A stretch of 64,000 nucleotides of DNA from the NCBI GenBank assembly GCA_916700875.1, contig CAKAKS010000001.1, positions 16,210,461 through 16,274,460 on the forward strand, in the 5' to 3' direction. Below, one piece after another: positions 23,151 to 36,169 of the stretch. Both the position numbers and the translations under genes were made by a program. Each line of letters begins with the position of its first letter. The first letter of the stretch is position 1. This stretch comes from Sebastes aleutianus (Eukaryota; Chordata; Actinopteri; Perciformes; Sebastidae). Below the pieces are notes generated by a model. That model made no database searches. It had not been told where the DNA came from and saw only the letters and a program-made list of their open reading frames with translations.

Positions 23151-25104
23151 GCAGCAAGAACAGTATTTGACCCAATAACTCCAGCGCTGCGTGGCTCACA
23201 CAGTATATCTGGTCTCCTTTGAAAGGTAAGAAGCTAAGGAGTGTGGATCCCTTGAAAGTAAACTAAACTATATTACCATTCCAGAGAAAATGGAGATACA
23301 TTAAGGGAAATCTGATTTTCATCCTCGCCTAATATAAAATCTAAATTTCAAAGGCAATATCACCATTAAAACCAAGATCCCATAGACAATGATGCAACTG
23401 AATGTCTTCTCCTACTCTCTGACTACAACTGTAACTATAAATCCCATGAAAATACACTAAAATACAGCATTTATGAAACAATTTATAAAGCTATGCTCAG
23501 GCGGTCTCAATATTTTGGCCATGGTTATTGTTTACATGTTGACTGTTTACTGGGAGTTTTATTTCAAAAAACTATTTATTTTCATATAGCCATGTTACAA
23601 ATAACGTAAATCTCCCAAACATTGAAATAGTAATAAACACAATGAATATTGAGCAATATTCATACATGACTGAAGAGCTCCACTCTATACAGCAGATAAC
23701 TGGAGAATGACAGGGCCCTCGGTGCTCTGAGGTATCCACACATTCGTTGTAATGAGACGAACAGATTGTTGGTGTCTGTCGCCATCTGGTGGCTTTATCA
23801 AAGAACTAAGAGCCAGAGGTTGCTTGGAGCTGAAAGTGAAGTATGATGTTGAATAAACTGATCTCGGTGTGTAAAACCTGTAGAGTGCCCCTTTAATTTG
23901 TCATGTTATGCTGATGAAATACTTCAATCTGTAAATTAATATACTTGAGAGCATCTTGTTATTTTTCCAACACACCCCAGAGTGTCAAGTGTTGTGTGTA
24001 ACTTAATTTTCTGAACGCAATAAATGTTTCTGCTTTAAAATTTGGTGGATATAAAATATCAGCATGTCAGAATAACTTTAGAACTTGATGAAAAGTCATT
24101 TTCAGATCCTATCCTCAAACAGAGCTTACAAAAGATAAGAGTTTAACTGCTGCTTGAAATGCAAAACAAATTCTAACAATACATTTTGCTATTTAAACTT
24201 TGTAAAGCTGACGTTGCATTAAATACACTAGTCAGATGTGTGTATATATAAATATGTATATGTATATATATATATGTATATATATAAATATGTATATTTA
24301 TATGTTAATGAATATGTGGGTATATATGTATATATATTTTTATTTTTTATTTTTTTATTTTGAGCGGTTTTGTTATTAATAAGAGTCGGATTTTCTTCTT
24401 TTCCACCAAGATGTGATCTTAGTACCTTATCAGCAAGAACGACAGCAGAAAGCGCCTTACTTACATTATATTCAAAGTGCCGTTATGTGTTGTGTTAAGG
24501 TTTGCCTTTTTTGTGCAATGTGAAGTGTATGTTTTTTTTATGTTATGTGAAAAATTTCAATAAACATATTTGTCAAAATTTTTTTTAAAAATACACCAGT
24601 CAGTCAAAAGTCAACTGAAAACATGGACCGGGGGAATTCAGGGTTCAGTCTAAATGTCACTTTCTTTTTTTTTTCTAAATGTCAAGTCTGTGAGGGTTTA
24701 GGGCTCTTCCCACTGTCAAATCATCAAGTGCTTTTTTTTTTTTACATTTTGAGCCCTTTATATTCATACTCTCCTATCGTTGTGTTTTCGTTATCTTAGA
24801 ATGAGCCCTTCATATCTACATAGGGAGCGGGTCCTCTTCACTGAGTCCTCCATGTTGCACCGCCATGTTTTTACAGAAGCCCAGAACGGACAAACCATCT
24901 CACCTAGTCAGTACACATGAAGTGCAACCAACTGTAACTTGCACTTGTTCCTCAATAATCACACTAATGAACTACTCAATATTTGTAATTCCATTCCTCT
25001 TAACTACCCGGCTGGTGGGTTTTTCTTGATGAGAAACTTCATGGGTAATATTTTAAATGCATTGACCATTAACTCTTAAGTAATTAAGGTGATATTGGAC
25101 TCAC
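23151..25104. other. Spacer, unit 2, no gene
   Basis: Counterpart of 10061-12012, including the TATATG repeat (24239-24360) and the CAATAAACATATTTGTC tail. No coding region is supported. Confidence 0.5.
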
Positions 25105-25221
25105 ATTCCAAAGAGCCGAGCCACTGTGGTACCAAACCGGTCAAAGAGGAAAGCATTGTCAGGAAACTGAATGGAAACGATGGTGAAATCAAAGACAACT
25201 GTTTATCCCGTTCACTGCAAT
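25105..25221 (-). pseudogene. Relict slc43a3 exon 2, unit 2
   Basis: Counterpart of 12013-12129. Confidence 0.75.
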
Positions 25222-25572
25222 CTGTTGACACATAAAACAGAGAACAGAGGCCTGTATACAGTATATACGAGTTGTAATCAAATACAACTATTATTACAAC
25301 TAGTATTTCTTTCCATTTCAAGATCATTTATTATAATTTTTACTTCATTATTGCCAATTACCAAATATTATAAACTTTGTTTAACTTCAGTGATAACTTG
25401 TTAATAACAAACCATTTCTTTAAAGCGCTCAAGTCCCTTTCCACTGTATTCAAAGGCTGTTCCAAACTGACCCATACTTGGGACTGAACGTCTGCATATC
25501 TAGGTCTCAGCTCCATAGATTTTGACCACTCTTTAAAATCTGTCTCTGAAAACCGATTTGTATAAAACTTAA

Positions 25573-25839
25573 GGTAACACGTCATTTTACAGGTAAGCAA
25601 ATTTCATGGTAATTTGATGATAATTAGCAAGTAACCTATTTGAAATTTCTTTGGAATTACTGCCAAATTACCCCAATATGTATTGAAAATTACTTTATTA
25701 TAAATATTCTTTAATAATTATGTGCTAAAATAGCATATAATGGTTAAAATAGGGCCCTTAGTCTTGAGAAGCGGCTGTGCGCAGCTCTTCATCACCTAAT
25801 TACCATGAAATTTGCAGACCTGTAAAATGAAGTGTTACC
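25573..25839. mobile_element. MITE with long terminal inverted repeats, unit 2
   Basis: Counterpart of 12481-12747, with the same AACTTA flanks. The rest of this spacer, 25840-27091, shows no recognised gene. Confidence 0.75.
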
Positions 25840-27091
25840 AACTTAGGTAAATAAAATTGAACCAAAGTGAACTGAATGAGACTGAAGTTTCAGTTTGATT
25901 GAATCCACACTGCCGACTATGAAGAAATCAATCTGACAGGGTTAAACACACACCTGGAATGACGACCTGCATGGTTAATGTTTTAAAAGTTGGGCAACAT
26001 TTCAACCCCAGAAAAAGATAAACCTCTATCGATGAGAGTGAGTTCATTGACAGTGTCGAGTGTGAACCATGCATAACATAGTAGGGCATCACACATTTTT
26101 CTGTAATCCAGTCCATTGGGTTTTATCTGAAACAATGATTGCAAAGTGCTAATTTTCTGCCTTACTCCTGTTTGAAGGTGTTCCCATCTATATTTTATGA
26201 ACAGGACACAAAACCACTTCAAACACAATCAAACAATTGATATTAAAAGTCATTACCAACTGTTCCTGGTCTCCGGTGTCCTGCAATTGGGTCCTACCAC
26301 TACCCGTTACAATGGAGCTGTGCAAGTCACTGCATTATCTACAACACTGTCCTGCAAATATTTCACAATAAAAGCCTTGTGTTAACAAATGAAGAGACTG
26401 CACAGAAAAATGTTAGAGGGTTTTTATTTTGAAAGGCAAGTGTTGAGTTACAAATAAATATAACTTTTTTCATGTCTGACATATACAGTATATAGACATT
26501 GAAACTCATTGCACTTTATTCTATCACACCCTGTAAATAGAGGTAACTTGAAGAGGTTCACTGATAAACATCTGTAATGAGCTGCAAAAAGCAGCTTCAA
26601 ATGACACTCTAAAATTGCAGAAGAGAAGATTTGATTTATGCATCAGATCACTTAACATATAACAATTATGTATCCAGAAAATCTCACAAGGGGTAAAGTG
26701 TTATGCAGATGGTCTGTTGTGAACCAGAAGCTCTTCATTAATGTGAATAAATTCAATTTGGCTGTGAACATGATCTGAGAGTATGGCGAATGTGCTATGG
26801 CTGTACCCGAATACACCTGCCCAGCACTGAGAGGCTCAGGAAGAGCTTCTACCCTCAGGTCACTATGAGGTCAATGCATGAATTGCATTCATTTAAAACT
26901 GTACTTTGTATGATTACATGTGAAAAATAAATAAATTGATTGAAACCACACTTCACTGACATTTGAAAAGCACTACACACACTGATACATATGGCACAAG
27001 CACAAGCACTATAATCAGAGTCACTGGTGATATTAAGGACATTTTAAGTGCGAGTCTCATTTTACAGACTTTAAGAGGAGGCATTGATGGC

Positions 27092-27435
27092 TCACTGGGA
27101 GGCGAGACGTCGACAGTGCAGGAAGACAGAGACGGGATGGATGAAAGCGAGCAGGGTGAGCAGCATCAGACCGATATTGACCTGCAGACACGTGAAGGAA
27201 GAGAGAGGAGGAAGCAGTGAGAGGAGAGTTCATAGATAAAGATGGTGATTAAGGGAGGAGAAGCACCAGAGTAAGATTTATAGTTGTATCAGTTATATGT
27301 TGTGTACTCACATATAAAGGGTCTCCATCCAGAGGTCCATTCACCAGGGCAAAGCAGGCATACTGCAGCAGAGAAAACACTGCAGACAGAGCTATGATCA
27401 GACCAGTCAGCTTCCCAAAGTGGCATGACGGGAAA

Positions 27436-27476
<41 letters not shown>

Positions 27477-30400
27477 TTTTAAGCATTAAAAACATTCCTT
27501 AATGCTCCAGTTGGTCACTTTGAGCAAATATGATGAAAAGATACTTTCAGAAAACTAAGTATAGTCCACAAAGATGTATGTGCTGCCTGTATTTATGTTT
27601 GTATGTGTGTGTGTTTGGTACTCACGCCACACTGATGAAGGCTGCGTTGCCGCCGTAGAGGAAGGAGCTGTTAATAACCTGCATGACGAAGGTGAAGTAT
27701 TGAAGCGGCAGGTTTGGGATGGTGATACAAACTGAGAACACCAAACTCTGCAGCACCGTCAGGAAGAGAGAAAGCACCGAGGCCCTCAGGTCTGCTTCCT
27801 GTTCACTCTCTCCTGCAAACACACACACAAATGAAAACACAACTGTTCCTCAAAGAGAAAAAATGATGACAAAAATGATGATGAAAGAACGATGAGGACT
27901 TGATTGATCCCTGGGTAATTTATGTACATTTTATTTTTTCTTATTCAAAGTGTAAAATCAAAATCAAAAATGTATCAATGGTTAATAAACCATTTATTAA
28001 TGATTTCTATGTCAGAAACAAGCATCAATAAGGATGAAATTTGTTCCAAGCTTTTAAAATTCCCTTTGGTTTATTTTTCTCTAACTGTAAACTGGATGAC
28101 TTATTAATTGTGCAAATGTATCATGAGTTTCTCACATTAAAATAAACCATCAGGTCTGCAGTAATTAAGTAAGGGATAATGTACTGCGAGCCGGTCATTG
28201 TTGTGAAATAAACCCAGGCAGGGTGATGCATTACGAAGTACTGACCCAAGGACAGGAATAGTTGGGTCAGGATGACCCAAATGACATACAGTACATTGGA
28301 TGGCCAAGGACCATTTATAACCATTTGTGTTCTGTTCTCATCTTTTAGTTGTCCTCAAGGACACCTCAGTTTGTTGTATTACTTTGAACTTAAATTTAAA
28401 GTGGTCCAGAAGCGCTTTCAGACTCTGCATTTATTGTGTAGTCTTTTGTGTAATAATAATTTGAACACAGTGTTTATAGATGTGAGAGAGAACTGTTGGG
28501 TTAACTAATAGTCCTTATTGGTACTATGTTACCTTCAGCACGAGGTTTGCCCTTGTGTCTGTCCATGATGAGGCCGTTCCAGGGACTACACAGCACAGCA
28601 CACAGCTGTGTTAGAGCAAAGGCATTGGTGTAATGGCTCACTACAGGGACACACAAGCACGGACAAGATGGTTAGAGACAAAAGACTCATCAACATTTCA
28701 ATGAGTCTGCCATAATATGAGATAACAGTATTTTTTATCCTCCACAGCAGCTTGTTGCATATACATTACTTCAGTCACGTCTTCTTAGTTGCAGCACAGG
28801 CTAACCATCTTTGCTAAGACAGTCAGACATGATTTAGTGTTTGTGTGTGTTTACCCAGTGAAGGATCTTCTGCTGTCAGCCGCTGCAGCACGGGGTTGAG
28901 GGTACTGATGAAGAAGTGATGTCTGAGCTGCATCACCGACAACCAAAGCAGTTGCAACACAAAGAGCCTGGACATCACACACTCACGGAAACTCTTCTCT
29001 GAGAGAGACGAGGGGAGACCAGCGAGATGAATGAAGACAATGAAGGAACAAAGATGATGAGAAATAGCATAGGATGATTATTTTATTCTGTTATATCTTA
29101 CTATGTATATATTTACCACAGTAACTTACAGTAACACACACAAACCTTGTTTCACAGGGATGTCCTCAACTTCCTCCATCGTCATCTGAGCGTTACCATT
29201 CGCAGTTATCTGCTCTAAGCTTATAGTCCTTGATTTACCACAGGTTATCCTGACAAAGATCAAAGGTCACAGTGGGTCAGCCACAGACTGAGGGCATTGT
29301 GGGAGTTATTCAATAATTATTTACTTCATCCGCTACAATTACAAAACAGCATATGAAGGATATTTCCAAGGAATGTGGGATAATGATGTGAAGATAAACT
29401 GTGCTAGTAAGATTAAAAAAAATATTTTGCAAGAAACATTAATTCATCAGTTGTTTGTTTGGACGAGGAAAGCTCAGTGTTTTTTTTTTTTTATGGATTT
29501 TCACTGAGAAATATGCAGATCTTTGTAAAAGGAGCAGATTTGTTTAAATTGGTTTTCAATTCATACTTTATGTCCTGTCACACCCCAAACCTGATTTTTT
29601 GTTATAAGAGTACACAGATTTCAGTTGTATTCTTGAATTATTGTTGTTTAATTTAATATTAAATCATTTTTTAATAGTATTACATGAATATAAAAAATAT
29701 ATATTTGAAATCCAAAATTCATGGATTTTCCTTTCCTTTTTCTCTTCATGCATTCCTGAAGCATGTATGAAGTGTTGATGTGTGTGTGGTTTCTTGTGAT
29801 TTGTACCCGTATGTGTAGTCATCAGGCAGCGGGTAGGGGATGTGGCCTCTGGGCATCAGGAAGAAAGTCCTGAGGAGGTGGATGACGCTGCAGGCGGACA
29901 AGAAGAGGAAGGAGGGGAAGAGAGAGACACCAGCCTCGTGTAAAAGCTGCAGGAGAAGACATTAAGATCATTGTTACAACATGAGATGGTATAAATATAT
30001 CTCATTTATGAGAGCAATGTGTGAATGTTTCTCACCTTGATGACAAGGAAGAGTGCTGAGGAAGACCCAAAAGCCCCACTGTAGAGAGTGATGACTGTGG
30101 AGCGACGGGAGCCGAACAGGTTTCCTACCTTTAGGAGAGAAATTTGATATAATAAAACTCACTTAAACCGTCGTCGTTACTCTTTTCAACAATCACCAAG
30201 TGTGTTTTGGTCAAACTCAACTCTAATTTCAGTTTAATGTGAAGAAACACTGAATCTACTATTACATACTTTTCTTCATTATCATGAACGGGACAAATCT
30301 GTAAAATATTGTGATGTAAAATCACATTTAAAATCTATACAAATACAATAAATTGTTATTTAAAAACTTAATATCAATGTAATCTTAAATTATGATAATT

Positions 30401-31977
30401 ATTTGTAATTTTACAAATGAACCTTTAAATTACTGCAAATGTCTGAAAATCTGTGAACATTTAATTGTTTCATGGAAAAGAGGAAAAAATCTGTAAGAAA
30501 ATATAAAACATTTCCTGTAAAATTACTTTTTTTTTTTTACAGTGTACTCAACTAAATAATTGGCAATGAATCAAAATATACAATAGACAATCTTTTAAAT
30601 CTTTTCTAATCTGAACGACTTGTTCAGTACCTGAATGTTGGTCAGTCGAAACAAGTTGCCACCCACTGCCAGGAGGGAGAGAGCTGGGAACAGCAGGTTG
30701 GACCAAGCTGATGGGAAAAGAGAAAGGAGCATCTGTTAAAGTCACTGTTACGTCTTGTCAGTATTTCTTTAGACAATAAGGTTCCTGAGAGAGCACAGAA
30801 CAAAGAGACGGAGAAATGATTTTCACCTGCTTTTGAGAAGGCCACCATCAAGGTCCCCGTGGTGTAAAGAAATCTGGTGGGAAAAGAAATTCTTGTGTTA
30901 TCATGTCATTTTATTGGTATGAGAGCGAGAGGGGTTATCAGGGAAACACACTTTCAGTAATTAAAGATAAAAAGTGCCAAACACATTCAAATGCCGTTTC
31001 TTCGTCTGCTGTATAAAGAACTTTAATTTTTTGGCTCATCTTAAGCAAAGATGTATGTTAGCTGACCAGACGAAGGTCTCTCCATGAATCACTGCTGATC
31101 CTAGTGTTGGCTTTGAGGCTGAAACAGGAAGAGAAACGTTATCGCCTCCGACCGCAGCCGGAGAGAGACACCGGCACCCGGACGGAGACGATAACGTTTC
31201 TCTTCCTGCTTCAGCCCCGCTGCAGAAAGAGAAACGTTACCGTCTCCGACTGGGTGCCGGTGATAACGTTTCTCGCTGCGGAGCTCCGTCATTTCACAAG
31301 ACACGGGAAACCTCTGTTGGTCTGGAGGAGCTGCAGCATTTATTTCTGCACAAACATCAACTGTACATTCACTAGATATTCTCAGAGCTAAACTAACTCT
31401 CCTGCAGTGTGTAATGAGCGCGCATACACATCTAGAGGTGGATAGGCGAACGCACATATGCGATGCAAGCGCGCTGTAAACTGTTGTTGGACTCACATTC
31501 CAAAGAGCCGAACTACTGTGGTACCAAACCGGTCAAAGAGGAAACCACTGGGCAGCAGCAGGAAATTTAACATAAAGGAGGCGATGGTGAAAACATATGA
31601 GAACTGTTGATCCTGTCCACTGCAATCTGTACACACATAAAACATAGAGAAAGAGAGAGCCAAGATTGAGCAATATGTGTTTAGACATATCAATTAATTA
31701 CAACACTTTATGCAGTCTGACCTTCATTGTCACCTGTGGTTAAACAGGTGAAATCCGTCAAAGTATTGGAGGTGAGGATATCAAACTGACCTAAATCCAG
31801 TGTTGCATTGACTCCTGTGGTGTTGACACACAGAGAGCTGAAGTAGTCCTCCGTCTTCAGGATAAAAACAAGGGATGCCCATCCGAACACGGCTCCAGCA
31901 AAACACAGACACTCCAACAGACCCGTAATGAAGGTGAGGAAGCGTCGCACCATCAAGCTGTTCACAAGGTTCGGCAT
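27092..31977 (-). CDS. slc43a3: Copy C: complete SLC43A3-like solute transporter (499 aa)
   Basis: Twelve exons, in transcription order: 31722-31977, 31497-31626, 30827-30873, 30631-30707, 30036-30128, 29807-29946, 29146-29249, 28855-28998, 28533-28640, 27626-27812, 27312-27435, 27092-27181, with TGA at 27092-27094. All splice sites and phases match copy B. The coding differences I saw are synonymous (Asp GAC/GAT in exon 1, Leu TTG/CTG in exon 11), so the predicted protein is the same as B. Domain layout and inferred transport role are as for B. It differs in its upstream flank: beyond about 32080 it resembles copy A, whereas B resembles copy D. The TG tract at the exon 11 acceptor is one unit shorter. 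Whether B and C are separate genes or an assembly duplicate cannot be settled from sequence alone. Confidence 0.92.
27438..27474. repeat. (AC)n abutting the exon 11 acceptor of copy C
   Basis: 37 bases, (TG)18 on the coding strand, directly before TAG and exon 11. Confidence 0.9.
31054..31474. mobile_element. Fragment of the TTAA transposon family beside exon 2 of copy C
   Basis: Counterpart of 17962-18382. The same end-less fragment lies about 20 bases from the exon 2 donor. Confidence 0.75.
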
Positions 31978-32008
31978 GGTCCCTCACACACACCTTTAAA
32001 GCAATGAC

Positions 32009-32023
32009 ATTTTTATATAAAAA
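32009..32023 (-). promoter_or_regulatory. Candidate TATA box of copy C
   Basis: TTTTATATAAAA, about 37-45 bases upstream of the start codon, as in the other copies. Confidence 0.3.
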
Positions 32024-32450
32024 GAACGTGAACTGCATGACACTTTAAAGCTCTTACATGGAAAATCTTAAAGTTACACAAGCAAGACATGAGCTCAAGC
32101 TGGAAACATCTGGAAAGAAATGTGCTGCCGGAGTCCAGGTCGTTAGGTCAATCCTCTTCTAAAAAAGGATGGACTTTTGCATAAAATCAGATGTTGGATA
32201 ACAAAAAAAAGTTCTTTATCGAGATACTAGTAGGTCATAAAACTCCCATTTTAACAACAGAACGAATTAATTAAAATGCAAAAACATAACTTTTTAACAA
32301 AGTAACCTCCTGTGATGCCACAAAAAACAAAATGCATATAAGTTGTATAATTCTCCAGCTTGCTCTAGTACTCACAGTTCAGCCTCTAGGTCCCCAAATG
32401 TTTTCACAAATCACTCTCTTCCTTTATATAAGCCAGCTCTTCATTCCTCT

Positions 32451-32464
32451 ACACACACATGCAC

Positions 32465-32506
<42 letters not shown>

Positions 32507-32524
32507 GCACACGCGCACACGCGC

Positions 32525-32565
<41 letters not shown>

Positions 32566-32586
32566 CGCACACACGCACACACGCAC

Positions 32587-32620
<34 letters not shown>
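32451..32620. repeat. (CA)n with CG interruptions upstream of copy C
   Basis: A CA tract with repeated CGCA interruptions, about 470-640 bases upstream of the start codon. Its interruption pattern differs from the tract upstream of copy A. Confidence 0.95.
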
Positions 32621-32624
<4 letters not shown>

Positions 32625-32967
32625 ATGTGTTCCTGGCTCAGAGTGCTGGCTACACTGGTTTGGCCAAAACATCATTTTACTGGCAGGAGAAAACAACTGC
32701 TGAGTGTCGTGTGTTTCATAACTGGGTCTATATGTACGAAGCATCCATGATCAGCATCATCACTACTTGACAGACTGTAAGAAAATATGTTGCAGTAACT
32801 CACTATCTTTCAATCACGGCGTTCTACTATCTGTTATTTCTTTATAGCAGACCGTTGCTATGTATAACAGACCGTTGCTATAGGCGCAGTTCTAATGTCG
32901 GACTCCGGCAGACCGTTTTTGTGTGAACTTATTGATTTCTTAAGTAAGTAGCTGTGTAATAAGCAGG

Positions 32968-33083
32968 ATAATGTACACCTAGCGGGTCATTGATGTGAAA
33001 TAACCCCCTTCTGGGTGACGCGAGACCCCTCTGCTTCCTGTCAGGGTTTATTTTACAACAATGACCGTCTTGCTGTACATTAT
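32968..33083. mobile_element. Foldback (MITE-like) element, C-D spacer
   Basis: Diverged counterpart of 6984-7098. The arms still pair around GAAATAACCCCC and GGGTTTATTTTAC. Confidence 0.55.
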
Positions 33084-33318
33084 TCCTTACTTAGAAAATG
33101 CGGGTACAATTAGTTTCGATTTATTATTTGGATTTATGTCTGTACATAGACACAATTTTTTAAAATTAATTAGACGTCAGATCAGCTCAGCAAGGCAATG
33201 ATTCAACAAACCTGATACGGTAGTGAAAACCAGTTCATTGACATTACTTGCATAGAGTGTGTGAACCAGTGCTCGAAGTGGGCCGGTACGCAGCGCTCGC
33301 TGGTGTTGTTGGACTCAC

Positions 33319-33430
33319 ATTCCAAAGAGCCGCACCAATGTAGTACCAAACCGGTGAAGGAGGAAACCAATGGGCAGCGTCAGGTAACTGTTGATCTTAT
33401 ACACTAACTGTTGATCCTATACACTATAAT
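33319..33430 (-). pseudogene. Relict slc43a3 exon 2, C-D spacer
   Basis: Both edges match exon 2 (GTGAGT donor, CTACAG-type acceptor). The interior is rearranged, with a tandem duplication of a CTGTTGATC(T/C)TATACACTA segment. The matching exon 1 start near 33640-33666 has lost its ATG. Confidence 0.6.
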
Positions 33431-33512
33431 CTGTAGACACATAAAACATAGATAAAAGAGATAATCAAGTTTATGATATAAAATGGTTTAGGTGACATTT
33501 TGCAGAGTTGTA

Positions 33513-33633
33513 ATCAAATACAACTCTTTATGCAGGCCTCTCTGACCTCAGTGTCTTGTGTCTGAATAAGTGATATTGAAGGTGTCAATAAAGGTTATAT
33601 AGGCCTGCATAAAGAGTTGTATTTGATTGCAAC
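33513..33633. repeat. Foldback built from exon 1 donor-side sequence
   Basis: AGTTGTAATCAAATACAACT and onward is mirrored by the sequence ending TTGTATTTGATTGCAACT, with arms of about 34 bases. The left arm resembles the intron 1 edge of the real genes (ACAACACTCTATGCAGGCCT in copy A), so this may be an inverted duplication of gene sequence. Confidence 0.55.
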
Positions 33634-34009
33634 TCGTTTTTCCCAGCAGAGCCATTGTCGCACCTGGTCCCTCACACACCACACACAAAAACACACGCAC
33701 ACAGGAGTCCATCCTCCTGCCAAACAAAGGAAATTAAATGACAAATGTAATTCTGATTCATTTAGAGAGGACTACGTGTTGACATGAGCCTGTTCTGCTC
33801 CTTTAAAGCAATGACTTTTCATATAAAAAGAACATGACCTCATTAATGAGATACTGGCAGGTAATAAACCACTATGTGTAGTTTTCATTTGATTTTTGCA
33901 TATTTCACATTAATCTGTCATTAGAATCCGTGCAGCGTTCACTACTGTCTGCCAAAGAGTCTGTTCTGGACGTCCTAGCCCTATCCTTTAGAGAAAAAAA
34001 AAAAAAAAA

Positions 34010-35484
34010 GCCGGTGGTGTACAATATGCTCTGAACAGACATCTTCACTCTATCTGAACACATACTAAACTTCGTAAGAGAATGTTTGCTTGTGCGTACA
34101 TCTTGCGGCATTGCCTATCAATATCATCATCATCTGTCATGTCTTCAGTAATGAAATGTCCAAGATATTTTACCTTATTACAGACACAAAGATTGTTATC
34201 AGACAATTTTAAGTCTGGAAATTTTGGACATTTGTCCTCCTTCGTTCTACAGGTCAAGACTACACTCTTACTGGCATTGTATTGGATATCATGTTCCACA
34301 CCATACACAGAACATACATTGAGGAGCTGTTGATGACCAGCGCTACTTGGACTAAAGACCACAAGATCATCAGCATACATGATATGGTTCACTAAAGTAT
34401 TCCCAACCATGCACCCAGTATTACAGGCTTTCAATTGCTTGGAGAGATCATCAATATATAAATTAAAAAGAACTGGGGACAAAATTGCCCCATGTCTGAC
34501 ACCATTGCTAACCCCGAATGAGGCTGAGACACTGTTGCCCTATTTTACTTGCATGGTCTGGTGAGCATACCAGTAAGCCAGGATTCTCACAATGTAATTG
34601 TCTCAATTTAATAAACAGCTTTCTATGATTAACACGGTCAAAAGCTTTAGAAGCATCAATAAAACACATAAGAACTGATGAATTTTGACCTCTATATTTG
34701 TTTACAATTCTTACAATTCCTTAATTACTGGAACTAACAGGACAGACAACACGGAGTCTGGTAGCGCACCATGGATCATAAAACTAGTTAAACATATAGC
34801 AAGGAGAGGAGCTATCCTCGGACTGGCATATTTAAGGTGCTCAGCCGTTATATGGTCTATGCCACATGCTTTATTAACAGACAGCTTCTTTATAGCTTCG
34901 TATACCTCATGTGACATAATCACCATTGAATCATCACTCTCACTATTATCTGTCTTAAATAAATCACTTTTAACACAATTGAATAACATACTATAATCCT
35001 GTCTCCATAACTCAGCAATGTTGTCTGTTCCAGAAGTTCCATTTACAGTGCATGGCAGAGATGTTTTACTGTTGTTAAGAGCTCTCACTTCTTTCCAAAA
35101 ATCAATGACATTATTATTCAATAGCTTCTTAGCCATGGAATCAGCCCTCATGACGTGCTCATTTTTTACAAATGAAGCGGATGGCATATTTATATCTTGC
35201 ATTAGTGAGCTTCTTGTACTCGAGCTCAGGACCTTGTCTGGGTCTCCCTACCATAGCCCATGATTTGAAAGCTTCTCGGGCTTCCGCATGATACTCAGCT
35301 ACATACTTGCTCCAGCCGGGCCTGTTATAGTGTGTCTTATCTTTATGCTTCTAGTAGGGCTTACTGCCTAGACACACAGCACCTATAATATTATTATACA
35401 TGGAGCAAAGATCCTTCCCATGCTCCACATTCTTACAATTAACATCACTACACAAAATTGCATCTCTAGATAAATTAATATTAC
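34010..35484 (-). mobile_element. LINE reverse transcriptase, broken
   Basis: Minus-strand frames cover most of a non-LTR reverse transcriptase: NKACGIDHITAEHLKYAS (34711-35202), FIDASKAFDRVNHRKL near 34620, MSPVLFNLYIDDLSKQLK and the catalytic YADD in HIMYADDLVVFSPS (34045-34482), then VKYLGHFITEDMT. Several stops and frameshifts separate the pieces, so it is inactive. It belongs to the same insertion as the endonuclease at 36170-36770, split by a TTAA transposon. The equivalent core is deleted in both other spacers. Confidence 0.85.
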
Positions 35485-35488
35485 TTAA

Positions 35489-36165
35489 AGGGACTGTTTG
35501 TAACTTTTTAAGCGTATAAATGTACCGGGTCGGGATCCCATGCGCGCTTGCATATGCGCGCTCGCATATGCACGCTCGCGTGTGGCCGGAGTCTGCCTTC
35601 ACTCACACAGCGCGTGTTCTCGCTGTCTCGCTCAACCTCTAGACATGAACGCGCGCTCACTCCACACTGCAGAAGAGTTAGTAGCTCTGAGAATATCTAG
35701 TGAATGTACAGTGGACGTTTGTGCAGAAATAACTGCTGCAGCTCCTCCAGACCAACAGAGGTTTTCCGTGTCTTGTGAAGTGACGGGGCTCCGCAGTGAG
35801 AAACGTTATCGTCTCCGACCGGGTGCCGGTGTCTCCCTGCGGGCGCAGTCGGGAGACGATAACGTTTCTCTTCCTGCTTCAGCCCCGGCACTGACCTGCT
35901 TTTGCTGAAGCAGGAAAAGCCAACACTAGGATCAGCAGTGATTCATGGAGAGACCTTCGTCTGGTCAGCTAACATTACTGCCAAGCAGGTGAAATATAGA
36001 GTGATATTGTGGTTTTAGCTGACGTGTGTCGCCTCACTGTTTTGAGCGATGCTCGTTCATGTATATGTAGAGCGGGCAAGCGCGAGCCCGACGCTGACTT
36101 TAGTTGACTTAACGGCCACAGGTGTCGCTGTTAACAAGCATTTCTGAAAGTTACAAATAGTCCCT
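35489..36165. mobile_element. TTAA-flanked non-autonomous transposon, C-D spacer (677 bp)
   Basis: Same ends as at 8831, with TTAA at 35485-35488 and 36166-36169. Removing it with one TTAA joins the LINE frame cleanly (AQTDKFL to SNINLSRDAI), which shows it inserted into an intact LINE. The sequence near 35540-35580 is slightly shorter than in the other two copies. Confidence 0.85.
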
Positions 36166-36169
36166 TTAA

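Larger units (their letters stand above)
19365..32080. repeat. Tandem unit 2 (B-C spacer plus gene C)
   Basis: Second copy of the block at 6630-18990, with near-complete identity, including every repeat and relict exon in the same order. The main structural difference is a longer LINE endonuclease segment (22480-22835) that unit 1 lacks. Confidence 0.9.
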
